A stretch of 22,683 bases of DNA, from the NCBI RefSeq assembly GCF_902490045.1, contig NZ_CABUCJ010000033.1:1-22683 (forward strand), in the 5' to 3' direction. The notes under the pieces are model-generated. The model had not been told where the DNA came from. It worked only from the letters and a program-made list of their open reading frames with translations, and ran no database searches. This document shows, one piece after another, positions 1 through 6,139 of the stretch; positions within the stretch are counted from its first letter, which is position 1; the number at the start of each line of letters is the position of its first letter. The translations under genes and the position numbers were made by a program. The DNA comes from an uncultured Anaerotruncus sp. (GTDB lineage Bacteria > Bacillota > Clostridia > Oscillospirales > Ruminococcaceae).

Positions 1-24
1 TATTTTCATTTTCCGCGTGGATAT

Positions 25-603
25 TCACAGGAAGAGGGACCCCGCGCAGCAGACGAGCAAAAGCGCCATCACAAGGTTGACCGCGCGGGCGTGTTCGGAG
101 AAGATGCGGTGGAAAAGGCTGCCGAAAAGCGCCCAGCAGACCGTCCCGAGAAAGCCGACGAAGGCCAGCAGGAGAGCGAATCCCGCCACCGCGGGCGGCT
201 GGCGGTAATAGGGAAGGACGTAGGCGGACAGGGAGGTGACGCCGTAGACGATCACCTTCACGTTCACGAACTGCAGCAGCATGCCGTCCACAAAACCCGC
301 GCCCCCCGTGCCTTCCTCGAGATGAGAGGAGCTGCGCAGCGTCTTCCATGCGAGCCAGAGCATATAGGCCGCGCCGAGCGCCAGCATGAACGGCTTGATC
401 CGCGGAAGGAAGGCGTAGAGCGCGCCGCAGAACGCCCCGCAGAGCAGCATCAGCGCCGAAAAGCCCGCCCAGATTCCAAGGTTGAAGGGGAAGCTCCTTC
501 GGAAGCCGAGCCGTCCCGCGTTGGACATCGACAGGACCGTGTTGGGGCCGGGCGTAAAGGCGGTGACAAAGATATAGGCCAGAAACGACGCGAAATGAAA
601 CAT
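25..603 (-). CDS. LysE/RhtB-family amino acid or metabolite exporter
   Basis: This 192-residue integral membrane protein probably exports amino acids or related small metabolites across the cytoplasmic membrane. Near the N-terminus it shows the family signature TPGPN (residues 17-21, in AFTPGPNTVLSMSNAGRLGF). About six hydrophobic segments follow (roughly 4-26, 40-64, 69-87, 110-130, 138-160, 173-191), and the length is usual for the family. I chose the ATG at 603 because GGGAGGT lies 8 bases upstream; the longer reading to 645 has no ribosome binding site and begins inside the promoter region. It is divergent from an XRE-cupin regulator, a common pairing in which the regulator senses the exported compound. 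A palindrome overlaps its likely promoter. The substrate cannot be told from sequence. The family call is firm. Confidence 0.88.
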   Translation of the reverse strand: MFHFASFLAYIFVTAFTPGPNTVLSMSNAGRLGFRRSFPFNLGIWAGFSALMLLCGAFCGALYAFLPRIKPFMLALGAAYMLWLAWKTLRSSSHLEEGTGGAGFVDGMLLQFVNVKVIVYGVTSLSAYVLPYYRQPPAVAGFALLLAFVGFLGTVCWALFGSLFHRIFSEHARAVNLVMALLLVCCAGSLFL

Positions 604-608
604 GGCGG

Positions 609-637
609 TTGACCTCCCAGGCAAACAGATGTATAAT
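609..637 (+). promoter_or_regulatory. Candidate sigma-A promoter for the XRE-cupin gene
   Basis: TTGACC (609-614) is followed after exactly 17 bp by TATAAT (632-637), giving a start near 644 and a leader of about 80 bases. The -35 box lies in the ribosome binding site region of the divergent exporter gene, so the two transcripts would overlap. A weaker alternative is TTGTGC (650-655) with TATATT (672-677), 16 bp apart. Confidence 0.5.
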
Positions 638-663
638 ATGGTCATCTTTTTGTGCAGGATATG

Positions 664-683
664 ATATACATTATATTGTATAT
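664..683. promoter_or_regulatory. Palindromic operator between lysE-like and xre genes
   Basis: A perfect inverted repeat has arms ATATACA (664-670) and TGTATAT (677-683) around a 6-bp AT spacer. It covers the -10 box of the leftward promoter and lies just downstream of the best rightward start. It is the obvious binding site for the adjacent XRE regulator, giving control of the exporter and possibly autoregulation. The binding is inferred; the repeat is seen directly. Confidence 0.6.
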
Positions 684-703
684 TATGTGCAGCATATTGT
701 CAA
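675..703 (-). promoter_or_regulatory. Sigma-A promoter for the LysE-like exporter
   Basis: On the minus strand TTGACA (703-698) is separated by 17 bp from TACAAT (680-675), close to consensus. The start would fall near 668, leaving a leader of about 65 bases. The -10 box is inside the palindrome, which suits repression by the neighbouring regulator. Confidence 0.6.
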
Positions 704-723
704 GTTCGGATTGGGAGGACGCC

Positions 724-1275
724 ATGGATGTAAAAGAAACCGTCTCCTGCAACCTCAGGCGGCTCCGGGACGACCGGAAGCTGAGTCTGGACGCCGCCGC
801 ACAGCTCACCGGCGTCTCAAAAAGCATGCTCGGGCAGATCGAGCGCGGGGACGTCAACCCGACCATCTCGGTCCTGTGGAAGATCGCGAACGGCCTGAAA
901 ATCTCCTTCTCCGCCCTGCTTGAACGCGCGCAGGAGGGGACCTCCGTCGTGCGCGCGGCGGAGACCTCCCCTCTTCTGGAGGATGCGGGCAGCTACCGCA
1001 ACTACCCTGTCTTTCCCTTCGACGAAACGCACCCCTTCGAGCTCTACCGCATCGAGATCGAACCGGGCGGGCATCTTGAGGCCGCCCCCCACCTGCCCGG
1101 CAGCGAGGAGAGCATCACCGTCTTTCGCGGGGATGCGGTCGTCTCGGTCGACGGTGCGGACTACCCGCTCGGCCCGGGGGATTCCATCCGCTTCGCCGCG
1201 GATCGCCCCCACGGCTACCGCAGCGCCGGGGCCGGAGTCGTGGAGCTGAGCATGGTCATCTATTACGGGAGATAA
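724..1275 (+). CDS. XRE-family transcriptional regulator with C-terminal cupin domain
   Basis: This 183-residue DNA-binding regulator has an XRE helix-turn-helix at about residues 7-66 (NLRRLRDDRKLSLDAAA, then LTGVSKSMLGQIERGDVNPT). A small cupin beta-barrel follows at about 108-180, with GSEESITVFRGDAVVSVDG and LGPGDSIRFAADRPHGY. Such proteins usually bind a small ligand in the cupin and control a neighbouring transport or catabolic gene. The ATG at 724 is preceded by GGGAGG at 5-base spacing; the upstream in-frame start at 652 lies in the operator region and lacks a ribosome binding site. It is divergent from the LysE-type exporter, so that exporter is its likely target and the exported metabolite its likely ligand (inference). 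It ends at a strong terminator shared with the convergent dehydrogenase. Confidence 0.9.
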   Translation: MDVKETVSCNLRRLRDDRKLSLDAAAQLTGVSKSMLGQIERGDVNPTISVLWKIANGLKISFSALLERAQEGTSVVRAAETSPLLEDAGSYRNYPVFPFDETHPFELYRIEIEPGGHLEAAPHLPGSEESITVFRGDAVVSVDGADYPLGPGDSIRFAADRPHGYRSAGAGVVELSMVIYYGR

Positions 1276-1276
1276 C

Positions 1277-1309
1277 AAAAGCGGGGCCCGCAACGGGCCC
1301 CGCTTTTTT
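1277..1309. terminator. Bidirectional rho-independent terminator
   Basis: A GC-rich hairpin (arms AGCGGGGCCCG and CGGGCCCCGCT, loop CAA) is flanked by AAAA on the left and TTTTTT on the right. It sits between the convergent XRE-cupin gene and the dehydrogenase and can end transcription from both sides. Confidence 0.9.
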
Positions 1310-1316
1310 GCAGTTC

Positions 1317-2261
1317 TTACCGCACGACGTTTTTCGGCGTGCCGTCCAGCCACGCCGCGAGGTTCTCAAAGACGATCACCGCGCGCTTTTCAAGCGCCTC
1401 CCTCGTGGCGAACGCGACGTGCGGCGTCGCGATCAGGTTGGGGGCGGAAAAGAGCGGATGGTCCCGCGGGATGGGCGGCTCGGTCTCAAAGACGTCGACC
1501 CCCGCGCCCGCGATCACCCCGTCGGACAGCGCCTTTGTGAGCGCCGCGCTGTCCACCACCGGGCCGCGCGCCGTGTTGATCAGGAAGGCCGTCCTCTTCA
1601 TGAGGCCGAGCTCCCGCGCGCCGATGATTCCGCGCGTCCCGTCGTTGAGCGGCAGATGCAGCGACACGACGTCGCAGGAGGAGAGCAGCTCGTCGAGCCC
1701 GACGTAGCGCAGCCCCGTCTCCGGCCTTTGGGTGCGGCTGTAGGCGACCACCTCACAGCCAAACGCCTCAGCGATGCGCGCGACACGCAGGCCGATCGCC
1801 CCGGCGCCGACGACGCCGAACTTCTTGCCCTCCAGCTCGGTCCCGACGAGCCCCGCCTTGGTGCCGCCGTCCCGCACCGCCCGGTCGCAGGGAAGGATGC
1901 TTCGGCAGAGCGCGATCAGCAGACCGAACACGAGGTCGGCCACCGCGGCGGTGGAATAGCCCGCGCAGTTGCAGACGGTGACGCCGCGCTCCCGGCAGGC
2001 GTCCATCGCGACATGGTCGACGCCGGTAAACGCCACCAGGATCAGCTTGAGAGCGGGACACCGCTCGATCACCCCGCGCGGGTAGGGCAGGTTGGAGAGC
2101 ACGACCGCGTCCGCGTCCCGGCTGCGCTCAATCAGCGTGGGCACATCCTCGGCGCGGGTGTCGTAACAGATGATTTCCATCCGCCCGGCGGCGGCTTTTT
2201 CCGCCATCGCCAGCAGTTTTTCCTTTTCCACGCCCAGCGGCTCCAGAACCACCAGTTTCAT
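1317..2261 (-). CDS. D-isomer-specific 2-hydroxyacid dehydrogenase, NAD(P)-binding
   Basis: This 314-residue cytosolic oxidoreductase of the D-2-hydroxyacid dehydrogenase family interconverts a 2-keto acid and a D-2-hydroxy acid with NAD(P)H. The Rossmann motif GAGAIG is at residues 152-157 in FGVVGAGAIGLRVARIAEAFG. The catalytic triad is visible as Arg232 (NTARGPVVD), Glu261 (FETEPP) and His281 (TPHVAFAT). The catalytic-domain half is split, as usual, between the N-terminus (1-100) and the C-terminus. Length fits the family. The start is fixed by GGAGG seven bases before the ATG. It lies 90 bases downstream of the histidine kinase on the same strand with no clear terminator between, so some readthrough is possible. 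Substrate (lactate, glycerate, phosphoglycerate or other) cannot be assigned; it lacks the ACT domain of many SerA enzymes. Confidence 0.9.
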   Translation of the reverse strand: MKLVVLEPLGVEKEKLLAMAEKAAAGRMEIICYDTRAEDVPTLIERSRDADAVVLSNLPYPRGVIERCPALKLILVAFTGVDHVAMDACRERGVTVCNCAGYSTAAVADLVFGLLIALCRSILPCDRAVRDGGTKAGLVGTELEGKKFGVVGAGAIGLRVARIAEAFGCEVVAYSRTQRPETGLRYVGLDELLSSCDVVSLHLPLNDGTRGIIGARELGLMKRTAFLINTARGPVVDSAALTKALSDGVIAGAGVDVFETEPPIPRDHPLFSAPNLIATPHVAFATREALEKRAVIVFENLAAWLDGTPKNVVR

Positions 2262-2306
2262 GAAAATCCTCCTTACAGCGGCCCGGGGGCCGGTATTCTC
2301 ATGGAT

Positions 2307-2315
2307 ATCATAGCA
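2307..2315 (-). promoter_or_regulatory. Possible extended -10 promoter for the dehydrogenase
   Basis: The minus strand carries TGC-TATGAT, an extended -10 (TGn plus -10 hexamer), about 46 bases before the dehydrogenase ATG. No good -35 is visible, as is common for extended -10 promoters. Supported only by motif and position. Confidence 0.35.
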
Positions 2316-2351
2316 TGTCCCGGCGCATATTGCACCCCCGGAATGAAAATT

Positions 2352-3695
2352 TTACCGGTCGGGCAACGTCACCGTACAGGTCGTCCCCGCGCCCGGGGCG
2401 CTCTCGTATTTGATCGCGCCGCCGTGCAGGTCGAGGATCCGCTTTACGATCGAAAGCCCGAGGCCGTTGCCCTCGCGGGAATGGGAGTCGTCCCCCTGGT
2501 AGAACTTTTCAAAGACGCGCTTCTGCGTCTCGGGGGACATGCCGATCCCGTCGTCGGCGATCTCCACCCGCAGCCCGCCGACGACCCTGCGCAGCTTGAC
2601 CGAGATATTGCCCCCTTCGTCGGTAAATTTGATCGCGTTGGAGAGCAGGTTCAGCCACAGCTGCTGCACGAGCTCCTCGTCCCCCCGGCAGTCCGCCCGG
2701 TCGAGCTGGATGTCGAGGTCGATATTTTTGGCGTGCCACTGGTTTTCCAGCAGCAGTATGCAGCGCCTGATCTGTTCGTCGAGGGAAAAGACGGTGGGGT
2801 TGTTGGCGGCCGACTGGTTTTCCAGCCTCGAAAGGCGCAGCAGGTTGGAGGATAGGCTCGCCATCCGGTCGGTTTCGTCGGAAATCAGGCGGGTGTACTT
2901 TTGGAATTTCTCCTCGCTCAGCTTCCCGTAGGGCGCCGAGGTCAGCAGCTTGACGCTCCCCTGGATCGCGGCGATCGGGGTCTTGAATTCGTGGGAGACG
3001 CTGCTCACAAAGTCCTTGCGGAGGTATTCGATGTTGCGCAGTTCCCCGACCATCCAGTTGAAGTTGCGCACCACGACCCCCATCTCGTCACGGCTCTCAA
3101 AGTCGACGTGCACGTCGAAGTTGCCGCGCGCCACCTGCCGGATAGCCTGGTTGAGCTTTTGCAGCGGGCGGATGGCCCGGTGGATGGCGACCACCGCACC
3201 GAGGCTCGCGATCGCCGCGCAGAGGAAGAGGGTCTGAAGCACCAGCTTCCGGATCCCCGTGAACTGGCCCGGCGGGGGCGTCACCGAAAGGTAGAGGTAG
3301 CCGTCCGGCATCCGCACCGCCCCTTCAAAGCGGCCGTGCACCGTGCGCATCTCGAGCTTTCCCGGCTCCAGCGCCGCGCCGGAGAAGGGCTCTGGCAGCT
3401 CCTCCGCGCGCTCGTAGACCTCCACGACGTCAAGCCGCTTTCTCAGCTCGTCAACGATGTCCCGCGTCGTCAGGCCGGAGCGGTCCATGAACCCCGAGAA
3501 GATGTCCACGACCGACTGGATCTGCAGTTCGACCGACTGCTGCATCCGGCCCCAGATGTTGATGAAGGTGACCAGATAGGTGATCCCGCACGCCAGAAAG
3601 ATGACCACGAAGAGGGTCACCAGGTATTTGAAGCGCACCGAGTGAACCCGCAGGATATCGGCCGCCTCGCGGCCGTCCCGCCGCCCCGCTTTCAT
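2352..3695 (-). CDS. Two-component sensor histidine kinase
   Basis: This 447-residue membrane kinase autophosphorylates and passes phosphate to the adjacent response regulator. Two transmembrane segments (about residues 24-46 and 151-171) bracket an extracytoplasmic sensor region of roughly 105 residues. A HAMP linker follows (about 172-225), then HisKA with the phospho-acceptor His235 in SVSHEFKTP, and HATPase_c with the N-box NAIKF (Asn353), the G1 box DDGIG (381-385) and the G2 box GNGLGLS (409-415). All catalytic boxes are intact. Its ATG overlaps the response regulator stop codon by 4 bp (ATGA), so translation is coupled. The pair faces away from an RND efflux operon, which suggests it senses envelope stress or a toxic compound and controls the pump. 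The signal is unknown. Confidence 0.95.
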   Translation of the reverse strand: MKAGRRDGREAADILRVHSVRFKYLVTLFVVIFLACGITYLVTFINIWGRMQQSVELQIQSVVDIFSGFMDRSGLTTRDIVDELRKRLDVVEVYERAEELPEPFSGAALEPGKLEMRTVHGRFEGAVRMPDGYLYLSVTPPPGQFTGIRKLVLQTLFLCAAIASLGAVVAIHRAIRPLQKLNQAIRQVARGNFDVHVDFESRDEMGVVVRNFNWMVGELRNIEYLRKDFVSSVSHEFKTPIAAIQGSVKLLTSAPYGKLSEEKFQKYTRLISDETDRMASLSSNLLRLSRLENQSAANNPTVFSLDEQIRRCILLLENQWHAKNIDLDIQLDRADCRGDEELVQQLWLNLLSNAIKFTDEGGNISVKLRRVVGGLRVEIADDGIGMSPETQKRVFEKFYQGDDSHSREGNGLGLSIVKRILDLHGGAIKYESAPGAGTTCTVTLPDR

Positions 3696-4366
3696 ACCAG
3701 CTTCTCCGCGCGGTAGCCCAGCCCGCGCACCGTCACGAGCTTGAACTGCCGCAGGCCGCCGAATTTTTCCCGCAGGCGCTTGATGTGCACGTCCACCGTG
3801 CGTTCGTCTGCGTCGGAGTCTAGCCCCCAGATGTCGTCCATCAGCTGCTGGCGGGTAAAGGTCTTGCCGGGGGCGTTCAGGAGCTTGAAGAGCAGCTGGA
3901 ACTCCTTTTTGGGCAGCACCGTCGTGCCGTGCTCGTCGGTCACCGAGAGCGCGTCGTAATCGAGCTCGATGTCGCCGATGCGCAGCTTGTGACCGCTGGC
4001 CATCTGCGCCCGCCGCAGCAGCGCCGACACCCGCCAGAGCAGCTCCTCAAAATCGACCGGCTTGACCATGTAGTCGTCGGTGCCCGCGAGGAAGCCCTGG
4101 TGCTTGTCCTCCAGCGTTTCCCGCGCGGTCACCATGATGACCGGCAGCGTGTACCCCGCCTGCCGCAGCTCCTGTGTCAGGCGGTAGCCGTCCAGCTCCG
4201 CCATCATGATATCGCAGATCAGCAGGTCGATGTGCGCGTCCTCCATGACCGAGAGCGCCTCCGCGCCGTTTTTCGCCTGATAGACCTGGTATCCGTTTTC
4301 CGCCAGGTAGTCGCTCATCAGTTCCCGCAGGCTGTAATCGTCCTCCGCCACCAGGATATGGAACAT
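3692..4366 (-). CDS. OmpR/PhoB-family response regulator
   Basis: This 224-residue transcription factor is activated by phosphorylation. The receiver domain (1-115) shows the acidic pair Asp9/Asp10, phospho-acceptor Asp52 in LLICDIMM, Thr80 and Lys102 (VKPVDF). A winged-helix DNA-binding domain fills about 126-221, with ERTVDVHIKRLREKFG and the C-terminal VRGLGYRAE hairpin. It is first in a two-gene unit with the histidine kinase (4-bp overlap). The ribosome binding site is only moderate (AGGGG about 11 bases upstream). A GTTCA element lies 11 bp before its likely -10, and two more lie before the divergent efflux operon. Likely targets are itself and the pump (inference). Confidence 0.95.
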   Translation of the reverse strand: MFHILVAEDDYSLRELMSDYLAENGYQVYQAKNGAEALSVMEDAHIDLLICDIMMAELDGYRLTQELRQAGYTLPVIMVTARETLEDKHQGFLAGTDDYMVKPVDFEELLWRVSALLRRAQMASGHKLRIGDIELDYDALSVTDEHGTTVLPKKEFQLLFKLLNAPGKTFTRQQLMDDIWGLDSDADERTVDVHIKRLREKFGGLRQFKLVTVRGLGYRAEKLV

Positions 4367-4407
4367 CCCGCATCACGCCCCTAAGAAAGTTTCACAAGTA
4401 CATGTTG

Positions 4408-4429
4408 AGTATATCGGATTTTTATGAAC
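4408..4429 (-). promoter_or_regulatory. Candidate response-regulator promoter with GTTCATA element
   Basis: On the minus strand TATACT (4413-4408) serves as a -10, and GTTCA (4429-4425) ends 11 bp upstream of it. There is no good -35, which fits an activator-dependent promoter. The same arrangement recurs on the other strand ahead of the efflux adaptor gene. Confidence 0.45.
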
Positions 4430-4472
4430 AAAAGGTTAAATTTCCGCCAAAGTCCGCCTTCCGGGTTCGGGA

Positions 4473-4505
4473 GTTCAAAAAAAGTTCATACAGAAGGACT
4501 ATGAT
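4473..4505 (+). promoter_or_regulatory. Candidate activator-dependent promoter of the RND efflux operon
   Basis: Two GTTCA repeats (4473-4477 and 4484-4488) are spaced 11 bp start to start, one helical turn, as is typical for tandem OmpR/PhoB-family binding sites. The second ends 11 bp before TATGAT (4500-4505), and no consensus -35 is present. This points to activation by the adjacent response regulator. Binding is inferred. Confidence 0.45.
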
Positions 4506-4549
4506 TAATCCTGTTGTATTTTTGTTATATAATTTGGAGGGATATACGC

Positions 4550-6133
4550 ATGAACCAAAATCGCACGCGCTTCGCGGCCTGTCTGACGGCAGTCTGCCTG
4601 ATGGCCGGCGCCGCCGGCTGCGCTCCCAAGGCCGAAGAGACGGTCGCCCAGGAAAAAAGCATCTTTGTGGAAACCGTGACCGCCGAAACGGGGGACCTCG
4701 CCCTCAGCACCGAGTTCATCGGCACCGTGGAGCCGGATGAGCTCGTCAGCGTCTTCCCGAAGGTCGCCGGCACCGTACTGGCCGTCCATAAGAACGTGGG
4801 CGACGAGGTCAAAAAGGGCGAGCTCCTCTTCGAGGTCGACCCATCCGACATCCAGCTGTCGGTCAACATCGCGCAGGCACAGCTCATGAGTGCGCAGGCG
4901 CAGATGGACCAGGCGCTCGGCAGCTCCTTCGACATGCAGATGATCCAGCTCGAAAGCCAGCTCAAGCAGGCGCAGAACGCCTATTCGACCGCGCGCCAGA
5001 GCCTGCGGGACTACAACGACGGCACCGAGGACTCGATGGACGATATCGCGAACGGCATGGCCGCCTTCCAGCAGTCCATGCAGAGCCTCAAACAGCAGAT
5101 CGCCGAAAAAGACGCGGATATTAAAAAAGCGCAGGAGGCCGGGGACGCTGATGAGGTCAAAAAGCTGATGGCCCAGAAGGACGGGCTCCAGGCCTCCTAT
5201 GGCCAAGCGGAGGCCCAGTACCTGATGATGCGCGCCAACTACAACGACCTTGACGACGGCGACGACGCGCAGCACAAGCAGCTGCGCACCGCCGTGCGCA
5301 ACGCGCAGACCGCCTATGAGTCGGCCGAGCAGATTTACGAGCTGACCAAGGACGCGGTACATAACGACGCGATCAAGGTCGCCAAGGCCTCCCTCGGGCA
5401 GGCGACCGCCGCCTTCGAGGCGCAGGCCAAGCAGCTCGAATACACCCGCGTGACCTCCCCGATCGACGGCGTGATCGAACAGAAGAACGTCTCCGAGCAG
5501 GGGCTGGTTTCCCAGTCGAGCCCCGCCTACACCGTCTCCAACAAATCCACCCTCATGGTCACCTTCTACGTCCCAGCCGACGCGGCCGGCCAGATGGCCC
5601 CCGGCGACAAGGTCACGATCGAAAACGGCCGCAGGACCTATGAGGGCACCATCGCCGAGGTCGGCACGATGGTCGACCCCGCCACCGGGCTCTTCAAGGT
5701 GAAGGCCTCCGCCGACGAGGACGACGGCGCCCTTCTGACCGGGCTTTCGGTCAAGGTCACCGCCGACACCGCCAAGGCGCGCGGCAGCCTGCTCATCCCG
5801 CAGAGCGTCGTCTACTATGAGGACGGCGCCGCGTACGTCTACCTGCTCGAAAACGGCCACGCGGTCAAAACCCCTATCGAGACGGGCATCTCCAACGAGG
5901 AGTCGGTCGAGGTCACGTCCGGGCTGACCGGCGCCTCCCGGATCATCTCCACCTGGCACCCTAACCTCACCGACGGCGCCGCCGTCGTCCCGGCGGCCGA
6001 GGCCGCGGCTGCCGCATCCACTGAAGCCGCCTCCGAGGAGGCCTCCTCCGGCGATGCCGCTTCCGACGGCCCGCAGGACGAACCGGACGCAGAGGCTTCC
6101 GACGCCGCGGCCGGCGGCGCACAGGAGGACTGA
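4550..6133 (+). CDS. RND efflux periplasmic-adaptor-type subunit (MFP/HlyD family), lipoprotein
   Basis: This 527-residue membrane fusion protein partners the RND permease encoded 6 bp downstream. It starts with a lipoprotein signal ending AAGC (Cys24), so it should be lipid-anchored outside the cytoplasmic membrane. The first lipoyl half-motif lies at about 66-98 (VFPKVAGTVLAVHKNVGDEV), a long Gln/Ala-rich coiled-coil hairpin at about 103-297, and the second lipoyl half at about 299-326 (TSPIDGVIEQKNVSEQG). Beta-barrel and membrane-proximal domains follow to about 478. The last 49 residues are an Ala/Ser/Glu/Asp-rich low-complexity tail. The start is supported by GGAGGG 8 bases upstream; a start at 4514 would lack the signal-peptide arrangement. 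It is divergent from a two-component system. In a single-membrane host, which I infer, the hairpin would extend into the cell wall rather than to an outer-membrane channel. Confidence 0.93.
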   Translation: MNQNRTRFAACLTAVCLMAGAAGCAPKAEETVAQEKSIFVETVTAETGDLALSTEFIGTVEPDELVSVFPKVAGTVLAVHKNVGDEVKKGELLFEVDPSDIQLSVNIAQAQLMSAQAQMDQALGSSFDMQMIQLESQLKQAQNAYSTARQSLRDYNDGTEDSMDDIANGMAAFQQSMQSLKQQIAEKDADIKKAQEAGDADEVKKLMAQKDGLQASYGQAEAQYLMMRANYNDLDDGDDAQHKQLRTAVRNAQTAYESAEQIYELTKDAVHNDAIKVAKASLGQATAAFEAQAKQLEYTRVTSPIDGVIEQKNVSEQGLVSQSSPAYTVSNKSTLMVTFYVPADAAGQMAPGDKVTIENGRRTYEGTIAEVGTMVDPATGLFKVKASADEDDGALLTGLSVKVTADTAKARGSLLIPQSVVYYEDGAAYVYLLENGHAVKTPIETGISNEESVEVTSGLTGASRIISTWHPNLTDGAAVVPAAEAAAAASTEAASEEASSGDAASDGPQDEPDAEASDAAAGGAQED

Positions 6134-6139
6134 CGCCCT

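Noticed and set aside
4528..4533. TATAAT close to the efflux adaptor start, considered as a -10 box.
   Set aside because: Transcription would begin at about 4540, inside the ribosome binding site GGAGGG (4536-4541), leaving no usable leader. The TATGAT at 4500 is more plausible.
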